Shown here piece after piece: positions 33,123 through 45,599 of a stretch of DNA of 64,000 nucleotides. The notes beneath the pieces are model-generated. The model made no database searches, had not been told where the DNA came from, and saw only the letters and a list, made by a program, of their open reading frames with translations. The translations under genes were made by a program, and so were the position numbers. Source of the DNA: Conoideocrella luteorostrata (taxonomy: Eukaryota > Ascomycota > Sordariomycetes > Hypocreales > Clavicipitaceae); NCBI GenBank assembly GCA_032433595.1, contig JASWJB010000005.1, positions 289,182-353,181 of the forward strand, in the 5' to 3' direction. Every line of letters starts with the position of its first letter. Within the stretch, counting starts at the first letter, position 1.

Positions 33123-33809
33123 ATGGATTCTATAGTGTCAACAGCAAAGACTGCATTTCAGTCCGAAAGACTGGCCTACATCAAAATCGACGAAACAAAC
33201 GAAGACATCAAGTCTTTTCTGCCGGACGTGGAGGATGACCCCATCGTGCAGGCTCTCTCCTCGCCTGCTATGCTAAAACCGAAAGGCAAAAAGGACATTG
33301 ACTGGTATGCTGAGCAGCTAGCCAAATCGCATTTAGCTGTTGCCATTTGTCTGCGCCGCGACTTGACGTCCTCCAACGGACCCAGTGAGGAAAATGAAAA
33401 GACCAACTCACCGACAATTGAGACAAGTGTTCAAGATAAAGGCACAGAACTAGCCAAGCCAACTATCATCGGAACTGTTTGTCTTTCATGGGGCGGTATC
33501 GACCCGTCAATGCTACACCATCGCAATGCATCGGTTGGGATCACTCTTGGCAATGCCTTCCAGAACAAGGGATATGGCCGAGAGGCTATTAATTGGATTA
33601 TTGATTGGGGATTTCGGCACGCCGGCTTGCACACTATCAGCATCGTCACTTACTCGTACAACGACCGTGCTGCGCACTTGTATCGTGAGCTTGGGTTCCA
33701 GCTGGAAGGCCGTCGGCGACAAGTTGCATGGTTCGATAGGAAGTGGTACGATGAGTTGTGGTTCGGAATCACGGAGTCGGAGTGGGAGGCAATGAGAAGT
33801 TTGAACTAG
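33123..33809 (+). CDS. GNAT-family (RimJ/RimL-like) N-acetyltransferase
   Basis: Single-exon gene, 228 aa. An N-terminal ~65-residue region ends in DIDWYAEQLAKSHLAVAICL (beta strands with a following variable, charged insertion at ~85-115). The acetyltransferase core contains TIIGTVCLSWGGID, VGITLGNAFQNKGYGREAI (motif A, with the NKGYGREA acetyl-CoA loop) and NDRAAHLYRELGFQLEGRRR (motif B, as in RimJ/L-type enzymes). FDRKWYDELWFGITESEW is a typical C-terminal end. It lies ~760 bp from the MFS transporter stop and on the opposite strand. A role in tailoring the nearby NRPS product is possible but is inferred only from proximity. Confidence 0.88.
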   Translation: MDSIVSTAKTAFQSERLAYIKIDETNEDIKSFLPDVEDDPIVQALSSPAMLKPKGKKDIDWYAEQLAKSHLAVAICLRRDLTSSNGPSEENEKTNSPTIETSVQDKGTELAKPTIIGTVCLSWGGIDPSMLHHRNASVGITLGNAFQNKGYGREAINWIIDWGFRHAGLHTISIVTYSYNDRAAHLYRELGFQLEGRRRQVAWFDRKWYDELWFGITESEWEAMRSLN

Positions 33810-34569
33810 GAAAATTATCTGCTGTGAAGATTCGCGGATACACGTTTTGTGACTGCGGTTAGAATTGCTTAATAAATCTTGCCTGAATCTTGCCTGTTTC
33901 TATATACAAAGTCGATATCATCTGTCAGAACTATGCATTACGAATAGTGTTGGCTTAATCGTACTCAATTTTGTTGAACCCAAAATGATCGGCTGGCTGA
34001 CCGGCTGGCTCATCGACTACGAGAGGGATTTTCGAGCACCATGGATGGCCAATGCAAGCCCCAATAGGTTTAAGATCATCTTACATAATTCAATCCGTTC
34101 AAATATGCTTTTGGAGCAGTACGCGAAAACCAGGTTCACATAGCTAGTCTCCGATATGCCTAAGCTCGCTACGTCGGTATATATGCTCGAGGGCTGTCGT
34201 ACACGCTTGTCAACAGATGTAGATTCCTGTCGGCTTAACATTAATACAAGACCAATTTTTTCTCGCTTCGAGAATCTACCAGTTTTGTTGAGACGCGACC
34301 GGTACTTAAGAAAGTCAAGGAACCCTTGTCTGGATACCGACGCATTCAACCCTGTCACCAGCGGTCGGCGATTGGATTGAGGGACATGTACGTGGAGCCA
34401 GTAATTGTGACATAAATATATTATTAGGCTAGACTAGCGCGTCGCGGACAAAATAGTCCTAGTTTTGGCTTGTTTTTTTTGTCGGGCTTTTACAATCAGG
34501 ATATGAAACTGCAGAGTCCGTTTAAAACACCTCATTGAATCTACAAATTTGCGCAGGGATTTTATCAGC
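33810..34569. other. Convergent intergenic region
   Basis: No supported gene between the GNAT and MFS genes. Confidence 0.5.
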
Positions 34570-36469
34570 TTACTTTTCCTCTTCATCAACCGTCGACTTT
34601 TCGCTGCCAGCAGACGGGATCCGCTGAAGACCGATTCCAACAAGCCCAAAGATGCTAACGGCGGCCATTGAAGCCGCCACAATAAATGTTCGCGTCAGAG
34701 CTGTATTATACACTCCAATCAAAGTATCGACGTCACCCGGCGCTACTTTTTGCCGCAGACCCGTTGCACCAGATTCAATGATAGTCCGAGGATCAAGCCC
34801 GGGGAGCACTCTGCGAATGCCGTTTAGGAGGCTGTTCGCAAAAATGGTGTTTGCGGCGCTGATCATGACAGAAGGGCCAAGATTCTGCAGAAACAAAACT
34901 ACTGCAAGGCCCACAGTAGCGTCTGCTTCTTCCAGCAGACACTGAACAGCAACGCCTGGTTGCTGGGTAGAAGCCCCTATGCCTAGCCCCGCTAGTATTT
35001 GATATGTGACCCATTTGCTCGATCCTGATGTCATGTTTATAGTGGACAGTAGACCTGCTCCGACGGATACTAAGATTGTTCCGGCCAGCATAAAGGGCTG
35101 GAAGTACCCCCATTTAGTCACCAGCCAGCCGCTGCCCAAGGTGGTGAGGATTAAGGCAGCGCAAAGAGGTAGATACCGAACGCCAGATTGTTCTGCCGTT
35201 ACGTCTTGGACGGCCTGAAACCACAATGGTATCTGAGAAAGGGTTGTCAGTAGCTTCGCAGACAATTTTTGGAAAGCCCTCCAATATACTCACATAGTAG
35301 ACGAGTGTTAGAAACGCGCTCTCGATGCAGAATCCGTACAAGGATGCAAATAGAACAATACGCTTCTTGAATATTCTGGGTGGCACGAGTGCCTTCTCGC
35401 CCATCCACCACTGCTCGACAATGAATAATAGCATCAGAGCCCCTGCGGCAGCGAAACATCCTACAGTACGTCCTTCCGCCCATTGACCATGATTGCCGTA
35501 CTCCAACCCAAGAACAAGGCATGTAATGCTTGGAAGTAGCAAGATCATACCCAGAAAGTCCAACTCCAGTGCCTTCCTTTGCCAAGGTCGCGTATTAGCT
35601 TGCGTTTGGATCTTGACGAAGAAGAGGGCACACAGGGCTGGTGGCAGGGAGAGCGGAAGATTGATGTAGAAACACCTGTTGCAGTCCAAATAGTCAGCAA
35701 GAGACTCTAAGTACTTGGACTACAGCGAGTAGGCCTTTGATACGTTACATAAAGTGAAAAAGTAAACCACGAGCGAGTTACATACCATCGCCATGTCAAA
35801 TGACTATTCGTTATTAATCCCCCGACAACTGGCCCTAGCACAGCAGCAAGGCCATAAACAACTCCTACTGCACCAAGATATAGAGGCAACCCGTCGGAGG
35901 GCAGTGCGTTGGCAAATATTGCAATTGTGCCACTCATAAGCCCTGAACCACCAAAGCCTGCCACTGCGCGACCGAGAATGAAAACTGTGGACGAGGGACT
36001 GGCAGCACACAGGACAGATCCAATTTCAAATATTGCAAGTGAAGCCAGGTATATAGCTTTCGTGTTGAATTTGCCATAGAGCCGACCGTAAACGAGCTGA
36101 AACGCACAGAGTGTTGACAAGTAGGCCGAACCGTACCACTTATCAAATTAGCAGTCAGCAGCAGTGACGATACTGGCCCGGGGACAGAATCTAACTTACA
36201 CCAACATCGCTCAGCGACCGAAATTCATCTGTAATGCGTGGAATGGCGGTTGCGATGATGCCCTCGTCCAAGAAAGTACAAGCTACGCCGCAAGATATAG
36301 CAAGCCAGACACCAACAATTCTTAGTGAAGACATTCTTTCAACTGGTTCAGGTTGCTGAGCACTGGAGAGCCGAGTCGCGGAAGGTGTATCTGATTTTGC
36401 GTCATTCTTGTCATTCTTCATACTTGCAGGCCATTCGCTGCTAGAACGGTGCGTTGTAATGTCATCCAT
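34570..36469 (-). CDS. MFS multidrug/toxin exporter (14-TM DHA2 type), four exons
   Basis: Predicted plasma-membrane proton antiporter. Exons on the minus strand are 36200-36469, 35786-36138, 35294-35675 and 34570-35232, with introns of 61, 110 and 61 bp, all in phase; the product is 555 aa. Features are FLDEGIIATAIPRITDEF in TM1 (motif D1-like, with Glu where many have Asp/Asn-Thr), WYGSAYLSTLCAFQLVYGRL across TM2, FILGRAVAGFGGSGLMSG, the motif C-like GAVGVVYGLAAVLGPVVGG, HLTWRW joined across intron 2 to CFYINLP, and YYIPLWFQAVQ across intron 3. These are landmarks of fungal toxin-efflux DHA2 pumps. It is divergently transcribed from the NRPS and shares ~970 bp of promoter with it, so export of the NRPS product or self-protection is a reasonable inference. 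Confidence 0.92.
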
Positions 36470-37439
36470 CGCATCAACTCAACTCAAAGTACAATTGCGT
36501 CAAGTTTTCAGGCTAGAGCCACAAATAAAAGATTATGTTGGAGTTATGGAAAGAAAACGTGCGAGTCCGTGAATTTCAGATAGTTGGCTCTAGATGCTCT
36601 CAGGTGGCGCGGAAGGTCTGCCCGACTGATGCATACAGCGCGTCGCACGCAAGCAGTTCAAGCACAAACGTCATAACCTATATTTTTGATCGAAAAAAAT
36701 TTGAACCAAATGTATTGCGGCTCTGTCCATGCCCAAGTACGGACCGCCGTTGATCCTGTTTAGGAAACTTCTAAGGATCCGTACCCCCGCTTGGCAATGA
36801 CTCGACTACCGGGCCAGTATTCCGAAACTAGCCGTTGCATTACGCATAGACAGTTCTGAAAGAAAAAAAAATTATAGTCGCACACCGGTACTCCATACTT
36901 ACCTTACCCTTGTCTGTACTCATCACCTTACATTTAGTTGATTGCGTAAGCGGGCCCACGCTCGCATGGAACGTAGTAAACGACCCATTTCATTAACTTG
37001 CCGCGCATCAAAGCTTTGGTCAATTTCCAATGTCACGGTGGTGAAAATACACATTAAAACTTGTTGCGGGCTTGTCATGAAGTCCTTTTACTGCTGGTAA
37101 CGGAAACCCCGAACGTTTGAGACGAGACGTGCCCCAGCTTGGACTACCCGATGAGGACACAGGGTCAAAAAATATGACAAATTTGGTAGAAATTATTAAT
37201 CAAGTCGATATGAGTGCTCTTTTATGAGTAATCTGTTATGAGATTCATGGTCTAAAGTTACTATTTAAGCCTTCTTATGACTGATGCTAGTAGCTCCGAG
37301 CATTCACAGCCAAGCCTACCTTGAGCAGCGACCGCAAGCATTTTTTTAATCCTAGCTGTTCTTCATTCTTATTAGTCCTGAAACCCTTTGATATATCTTT
37401 TCAATCGTTAAATCGACTCTGACTTTATGTCGATTTACC
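36470..37439. promoter_or_regulatory. Shared divergent promoter region (MFS exporter / NRPS)
   Basis: No gene within the 970 bp. On the NRPS side a TATTTAAG stands at ~37262, ~175 bp before the start codon. No obvious palindromic Zn2Cys6 site was singled out. Confidence 0.45.
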
Positions 37440-40400
37440 ATGAAAGTCCCTCTCCCTCAAGGCGTCTGTGACAAGCACAGTACACGTACTTCAATGGATG
37501 CGGAAATATCATCTAGCAAACCGTCCAGACGTCATGTTGTCGGTGAAGTGTGTGATATCGGGACAACAAAAAGTCCACCGAAGGACAGATGCTTATCCTT
37601 GATTACATTGGCTTGGTCTTTGATCCTGTCATCACAGCAAGACTCGAAGGACGTTGACTTCGACCTGAGCATGGCAGAAGTGGCACTCACTCCGCACCGC
37701 CTTAGTCTCTCGCTGGATCAGAATAAGCCATGCTTAGACTACATGAAAGAACTCACCACAAATATCCCAGCCTTGCCTGTAACTGCTCTCGGTCCGATTG
37801 ATGTTGCAGCTTGGCGAGGCCAACCAGCGGAACACTGGGCGACTAGGACAGTCGTTGCTATTAGCACAACCCATGTCAACTACTCAGAGTTAGCAACGAA
37901 GGGCTATTCTCTGATCATCAACTGTTTTCTTGATCTGAACCAGCAGGAGATTCACCTGTCGGCCGATTTTGATGAGCATGTCTTAAGCCGGGATTTTGTG
38001 CGCTTGCTACTCGGCGACCTGGAACATACCATCTGGCAGTTATCCAATATCCAGTCCCCACGTGTTCTACTGAGCGATATTGAAATCATTGGCTCTTCTA
38101 CTCGACGGGCTATGGTCTATCTAAATCGTCCGTAAGTAGCAGCCACCGTATAACCAAAATTGAGTATTTCTCTAACCCTATCCAGAAATCAACCGAAGCT
38201 AGACTGTCTCACTCACGATCTAATTGCTGCTCATGCCTCCTCGCATCCAGATTCCCCAGCTGTACATGCTTGGGACGGGATTTACTCATATTCCGAGCTG
38301 GACAAGTTGAGCAGCGGACTGGCAGAACATCTTCTTCGTCTTGGAATAGAGCCAGAATCAGTCGTCCCAATACTATTTGAGAAGTCAAAACTAAGCATTG
38401 TTACAATGCTGGGCGTAATGAAAGCTGGAGGCGCCATTCTTCCCTTGGATCCCGGATTGCCCTTAGAGAGACTGCGGGGGCTAGTCGGAGATGTCAATGC
38501 GCCGCTGGCAATATCGTCGGCGAAAAATCAGGGTCAACTGGCGCCGGTGGTTAAGGAGCTGGTGATTGACGACCGTTCGCTAGCTCGTCTATTGAATGGA
38601 ACTGGCGATTCATCACTCATACCACGTTCTAAACTGGTAGTGCCAGACAATACGCTATATATCATGTTCACGAGTGGATCTACGGGCAAACCGAAGGGTG
38701 TAGTGGTTAGCCATGCTGCATTTTGCTCCTCATCAGCTGGCTTCAGAGCGTCTACGCATTTGTCTTCACCACAGCGTCGTACTCTCCACTATGCTTCTCC
38801 CGGATTTGATGCCTCAATCTTGGAGACTTTGGTCACTTTGACAGTCGGGGGTTGCATTTGCATACCTTCCGATACCGATCGTCTGGACGACCTTGCAAAA
38901 TGTATCCGGGACCTAGATGTCAATTGGGCTCTGCTTACACCTTCAGTTGCACGATTGCTATGCCCGAGCGATGTACCTCGACTTCAAGTTCTATGCCTGG
39001 GCGGTGAAGCTTTGTCTAAGGATCTAGTAGAAACCTGGGCTGACAAGGTAATACTGGTTAATGCATACGGTCCCACTGAAGGCAGTATCATTGCTGTAGT
39101 GAGTGAACCGCTATCTCCAGGAATAAAGAACATTCCACTTGGCAAAGCTCGCAATTGTGCCGTCTGGATTGTAGCCCCAGATGGGTCGAAAGTTCAGCCA
39201 TTCAATACGATTGGCGAAATTATTATTGAAGGTCCTGGAGTTGCGGGAGGCTATCTTGGAGACGAGAAAAAAACCGCGGCGGTGTTTGGAGACGATGCCG
39301 GTTTCCTCAAACCAATCACTGGATCGTCGTCGCGATATTACAGGACTGGCGACCTTGGTCGAATGTCGCCAGACGGCACTATCGAGTATTTTGGCCGGAA
39401 AGATAGTCAAGTCAAAATCAATGGTCAGAGGATAGAATTGGGCGAGATTGAGCACCATTTCAAAGAATGCCTTGGAGATAGCTCTGCTCCTAAAGCGTAT
39501 GACGTTGTAGTTGAGCCACTTACTGCGCCGAATGGCAACAAGACAGTTCTCGCGGCTTTCGTTGGGCCAGCTATTGAATCATCAAGTGCTCGACGTATTG
39601 CACAAAATATTGTTCTGGAAAGTGATAGCCCTTTGGGTAAAGACATTCTTGCGGCAGCACGATCAGTGGGAGCGAAACTGGCCCAGAAACTCCCGGTTCA
39701 TATGATGCCAAAGATTATGCTGCCTTGTCGGGTAATCCCCAGAACATCGTCTGGCAAAAGCGACAGGAAAAGGCTTCGCGCGGAGGGCAATGCCCTGTTA
39801 CTACGAGACATTCTCTCTGTTCAGCAAGAGACCGAATGCTCTTCATCCGACTCCGATCAAATGCGCGAGAGCGACCGACCACTCTGCGAAACGACAGATG
39901 AATACCAAAGCGTGGCATTGACTCCATCTACTGACTGTGATCAATTCATAGTAGAGCAAATATCAAAGCAGCAAGATTCTTCTTCGCTCGCTGTACCAGA
40001 CGAAGATTCTGAGTCCGATGGGAATTTTCTTAGGCGAGTTTGGGCCGAAGTCTTGACAATTTCTGAGACATTGGTTTCTAGCGATGCCGATTTCTTCAAG
40101 CTTGGCGGCGATTCCATTGGATTCATCAAAATAGTGGCCGCATATCGACGCGCTGGAATCCCAATCACAGTGGCAGCGATCTCAAAGTATCCCACTTTCA
40201 AACGCATGCTCCAAGTATGCCAGGCCAGAAAATCAGTCAGTGACTCCAACCCAGTTGGCAACAGCACAAAATTCAGTCTAATAGAGCCGGATACTGCCGA
40301 CGATTTGTGTCGGGAAGCAGCAGAGCATCTTCAGACGAAAGCAGAAGATATTGAGGACCTTTTCCCGTGTACGAATATGCAGGAAGAACTATTGGTGGCG

Positions 40401-43400
40401 AACATGATGCATCCTGGCTCTTCCGTTGGTCGCTTTGTTTTCAAGTTGAATTGCAATATTGATGTTGAAAGGCTTAAACAGGCATGGCAGACAGTTTGGT
40501 CAAACTCACCAACCCTCAAAACAAAAGTCGTGTATACAGCATCCCGTGGGCCTCTTCAGGCCGTGGTGCGCTCGCCATTACCATGGCATACAGCTTCGTC
40601 GTTGTCAAATTACATTGCGATGGACGAAAACGATCTCATGGGACCTGGAACACCTTTAACAAGATTGGCAATTATCAATGAGGAAGATGCGATATACCTT
40701 GTTTGGACTATGCACCACATGCTATATGATGGTTGGTCCATCCCCCTAATTTGCAAAAAAGTCAACGCCTTGTACCGCGGAGACATGGTAGAACACCGAG
40801 GCGACTTTAGAACGTTCGTTGCGTACAGCAAGAGCCTCGGCAGTGACAAGCAAATGGCGTATTGGGCCAACGTACTTCGTGATGTTGCCACATCCACTTT
40901 TCCGGTCAGTGACAGCTGCAAGACAACGTGTCTTGCCCGTTCTAGTTGGAAAGATTCATTGGACGTTACTGGAACGGCTGAGGCATGCTCAGCGCTGGGG
41001 GTGACGCTGCCAACCATTATCCAAGCGGCATGGGCAATCATGATCAGCGATTTCTCCGACACAACAGATGTATTGTTTGGAACTACGGTCTCCGGTCGCA
41101 ACGCGCCCGTAGAGAATATCGACTGCATCGATGGGCCTACGCTGGCTACAGTCCCCATCAGGCTAACCGTTACTTCAAATACCAGGATCAGCGATTTTCT
41201 TGAAAGCGTACGAGAATTCTTTGCTGAACTGATACCATATGAACAAAGCGGGCTTCAGGCAATCAGAGCGATCAATTCTGATACAGCACGTGCTTGCGAT
41301 TTCCAAAATTTGCTTCTGATTCAATCTGAGCCCGGATGGGAGAGTAATACAGGCGCCCTCGGGGAGCCATCCCATCATGGGGAGCCACTTGCATTGCCTT
41401 TGCTTTGTCAGGTCTGGATTCGTCAAGATTGTATTGAGTTTGATGTTGCTTTTGATGACAAAGTTACGAATCTAGAGGTGATACAGCGGTCAATTACACA
41501 GGTCAAATTTATCATGAGCCAGCTATTCAGTTTGTCCGACAGGCCAGCGGCTCAACTCAGCGAAATCGCTCATGCACCAGAAGTCAAGAATACGTCCAGT
41601 ACCGGGAAGATTGCATCTAGAACTGATATTGAACCTGGTCCAACTACTATTCATGAACTCATTACCGCCGTGGCTAAAACCCACGGTAAACAGCTGGCTT
41701 TATGTTCATCAGCAGTCTCACTGACATTTGACGAATTGGAACAGCTATCATTAAACCTTGCAGCTCATCTTGTGTCTTTGAGCATTGGTCGAGGTAGCAT
41801 TGTACCTCTTTATTTCGAAAAGTCGGTATGGACTGTTGTTTCAATGCTTGCAACCTTGCGAGCTGGTGCAGCCTTTATTTTGCTTGATCCCACACAGCCG
41901 GTGGAAAAACTCCGTGCAATCTCATCACAAATCAATGCCACAATCTTGCTCACGTCTTCATCATTGCACGGAAGTGTGGGATTTGGGGCCTCTCTCAAGC
42001 AGATTATTGTGAGCTCGTCGACAACTGCAGCTCTCCCAGATGCATCGTTGAGTCAGTTGCCTTCTGTCTCACCACACGACCTCGCGTACCTCATTTTCAC
42101 CAGCGGATCTACGGGACAGCCAAAGGGTGTCATGATAAGTCATTCATCTATGGCTTTTAGTGCTGCTGCATATGGAAATGCACTGGAACTTAAATCCCAC
42201 ACGAGAGTCCTGCAATTTTCGTCCTACAGCTTCGATGCCAGCATCAACGAGACTCTTGTTGTGCTGATCCTGAGCGCCACAGTCTGTATTGCAAGCGAGA
42301 CTGAACGAATGCAAGATCTTGCCGGATTTATCAGACGGTCTGAAGTGGAATGGGCTATATTAACTCCGTCAGTCGCTCGGTTGCTGTCGCCTGACGATGT
42401 CCCTAGTTTGATGACGTTGGATCTTGGGGGCGAAGCGCCAGACAAGACACTCCTTTCAAGATGGCACCGTGCAGGGGTTAGAGTGTTCAACGTGTATGGC
42501 CCTGCTGAAGGTTCTGGAACAGTGCTGTGTCAACGTTATCGCGATGAGCTGGATCCACGAACGATTGGACTTCCAATGGGCTGTAATGCGTGGATTGTCG
42601 ACAGAGATGACCATGACAAGCTCGTCCTCGAAGGAGAAACCGGCGAGCTTCTTATCGAAGGGCCCATATTGGCAGACGGTTACTTCGAGGATTCTAAAAA
42701 AACTGCCGAGTCTTTTATCTTCAGCCCCAGATGGGCGACAGCTCCTACAAGGATGTACAAGACCGGAGACCTCTGTTTCAGAGACGCGACCCAAGTTCTA
42801 GTATATGTTGGTCGAAAAGACTTCCAGGTAAAGCTTCATGGTATGTTACACGTTCACACTGTCACTCCGCAGCAGTAAAATGGATCTAACCGTGAACTAG
42901 GTCAACGAGTCGAACTCGGAGACATAGAGCACAATCTTGCGAGGTGCGCCGGCGTAAAAAGCTGCGCAGTTCTTTTTCCGGATTCAGGTCCTATGAGCAA
43001 GCAACTCATCGCGATTATAGAGCAAGACGGAAACGTGAAAGATTTTTCCACAACCGTAAAGACAGAGTTATCGACCAGAGTGTCCAATGCCATGGTCCCG
43101 ACCCGCTGGATTGATGTGGCTGCGCTATTTCCAGAAACCAAGTCGCTGCCGTTGAATCCGTCGGGCAAGCTGGATAGACGTCTTCTATTGACTTCAGTCC
43201 AGAAGCTTACAGAGAGCCGAGCCAATGAGATATTCTCGACTCTTGATAGTGAATACGCAACAAACTTCAGCGTCAGTGACAGGATCTTCGAATCGGAACA
43301 ACCTGCTTTCGACCTGGCGAAAAAGGTGCACGCGATTATGAAATCTCCGTCAGAAGCCAAACATAATACAGATAAAGGGCCCAGTTTCGACAATATATGT

Positions 43401-44804
43401 CTTGTATCTGCTGGACTTGACTCACTGAACATGATGTCACTCATGTTTTTTATCTCGCAGAAGTTCAGCGTTAACCTAGCGTTACCGACTCTTTTGCAGA
43501 GAGATATGACCTTGAGAAAATTGGCAAAATTAATCTCAAGGGATGAGATATCGACGCATAAGAGCATTGACACTGAGCAAAAATCCTCCGTTGTGCCTTC
43601 CATCGACATAGCTGCTGAGATCGAACGGCACGACGCCTTGCTACGCTCGTGGCAACCCATCAAGAGAAGGAAGACAGTCCTACTGACTGGAGCCAACGGC
43701 TACATTGGCACAGAAATCCTACGTCAGCTCCTAGAGCACCCCCAAATCCGACGAGTGATAGCTTTGGTTCGCGGAGAGACACCGTTCGCGGCCAAAACTC
43801 GAACCATTGCGGCTGCTAACAGGGCTCGGTGGTGGACAGATCTTCATGAAGATAATCTGGAGGTCTGGCAAGGAGACTTGTCGCAAGATAAATTGGGTCT
43901 TTCTGCTGTGCATTGGGATCAGCTTCAAGACGGAAACGTCGATTTTATTGTTCATAACGGCGCGGCTGTCCACTGGACGAAGGACTTCAAATCTCTCGAG
44001 GCTGCCAATATTGACTCGACTGTTGACTTGTTGAGCGTGGCTATGAGACAACCTCATATCAGGATGACGTATATCACGGGTGGTCGCGGCTCCGCTTCAC
44101 CAGAAGAAACGGACGACGATATCGCACGCGAATTGTCCAGTCCTGATGCAGTGGGTTATTGTCAGACAAAGTTCGTCGCAGAAGCACTGGTAAAGCGAGC
44201 CGCGCGGCGATGCGGCGACAGATTTTCTATAATTAGCCCAGGTCTTGTAGCTGGAACTCCGGAAAAGGGCGTCGCCAATAGCGACGACTATCTGTGGCGG
44301 TTGGCCGCATCATGCATTCGGATTGGTGCATATAACGCCAATCAAGTAAACTGTTGGCTTCAAGTGTCCGACGTAGCATCTCTGGCATCGATCATCGTTG
44401 GTGCGACTCTGGAGCCGAAGACGGAGAACGAAACAGCCAGTATAGTGACAGAAGCAACAGATGGTATGACATGGGGCCAGTTCTGGGACATTCTGAAGAG
44501 GCTGGGTTACAAACTCGAGTCTTTGCCCTCATCGCATTGGCTACCTGCGATCCGGAACGATATTGAGCAGCAGCAAGAAGAACACCCCTTGTGGCCACTA
44601 GCACACATGCTGGAAACTCACTTGATGGAAGAAGACCCGGTCGATATCCAGCGACAACAGGCCGTAGTACCGTTGAAGCTCAAGGTCGCCATTAAACGAA
44701 GTGCCGAGTTTTTGGCTGCGGTCCAATTCCTGCCGTCGCTCAATAATGAGAATGACGAATATTCGGAAGACACTGGCGGCGCCTTTTCTAGATCGGGCAA
44801 ATGA
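37440..44804 (+). CDS. Non-ribosomal peptide synthetase, (partial C)-A-T-C-A-T-R, three exons
   Basis: Exons 37440-38131, 38186-42840 and 42901-44804 (introns 54 and 60 bp) give 2416 aa. Residues 1-230 resemble only the C-terminal lobe of a condensation domain, without HHxxxDG. A1: FTSGSTGKPKG (~392), NAYGPTEGS, YRTGDLGR, and SGKSDRKRLR with the catalytic Lys. T1: FFKLGGDSIGF (~871). Full C: MHHMLYDGWS (~1075). A2: FTSGSTGQPKG (~1535), NVYGPAEGS, YKTGDLC, and the A8 motif GQRVELGD restored across intron 2. T2: SAGLDSLNMM (~1955). Terminal reductase: LLTGANGYIGTEILR (NADPH site, ~2046), HNGAAVHW, and YCQTK (~2200). It should condense two amino acids and release the chain as an aldehyde, alcohol or cyclic imine. 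There is no methyltransferase insert in A2, unlike peramine synthetase, whose order is otherwise similar. No premature stop is seen; it looks intact. Confidence 0.93.
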
Positions 44805-45599
44805 TACATCTCCGATGTTGCGTGTGAATAAATTTATAAATAACACCAATGGATCGAAGGCAATTTGCTGTTGTTAATATGTTTCGTCGCCTGCTCACTC
44901 TACACACTCAACCCCAAAACCAAACGTATTCTACGTACATCCCGCCCAACTGCGGCACACAGCAATTGGCAACAGTGAAAAATGGGTGAAAATAGACGAA
45001 TTTAATTAAATTAACAACTAAAGATAATTAAAAGTGATGATGCTGATCTTACTCATTATCGAGTGGTACTGTTACTCGCCTGCAGATCTCAGTCCCCAAT
45101 GTCGTTTAGTGGAATAAAGTTGAGGATCACAGTGTGTCGACACCTATGATGTGATTAATAGAAGTAGTTGTAAGCGATCGATTCTATCTTCCTCAGCCGG
45201 GATAATTGTGCTAAGTAACGCGTATGGAACCGCTATCCTCAGAACTTATGAAGTGATCTTCTTTTACAGATAGCAGCGAGATCACACTACATTTTATGGG
45301 TAAAGGCACTTTGATGAGAAAGATTATAATTCACCATATCGATAGCGTAAACGTGCGCATATGGGGAATGCATCAATTAGACCTAAGTGCGCTACCTCTG
45401 ATAAGTACGTGCGACGCTTACATTGTCCCAAAAATCGGCAACTGGTTCCCCTTTCTAAAATTTCAGCAGCCCCCCCCCCCCTTTATGTTAGGAGGAACGA
45501 CCTCTGCTTCCTGTTGGGGAAGCGACCTTATTCCATGCCGGGAGACTTCCGGTTAATTGCCACTGCACTGCAGCGAAAGATGTTAGCATCATACTTAAA
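44805..45599. other. Intergenic
   Basis: Downstream of the NRPS. Contains an AT-rich segment (~44995-45040) and a run of about eleven C at 45471-45481. No gene recognised. Confidence 0.5.
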
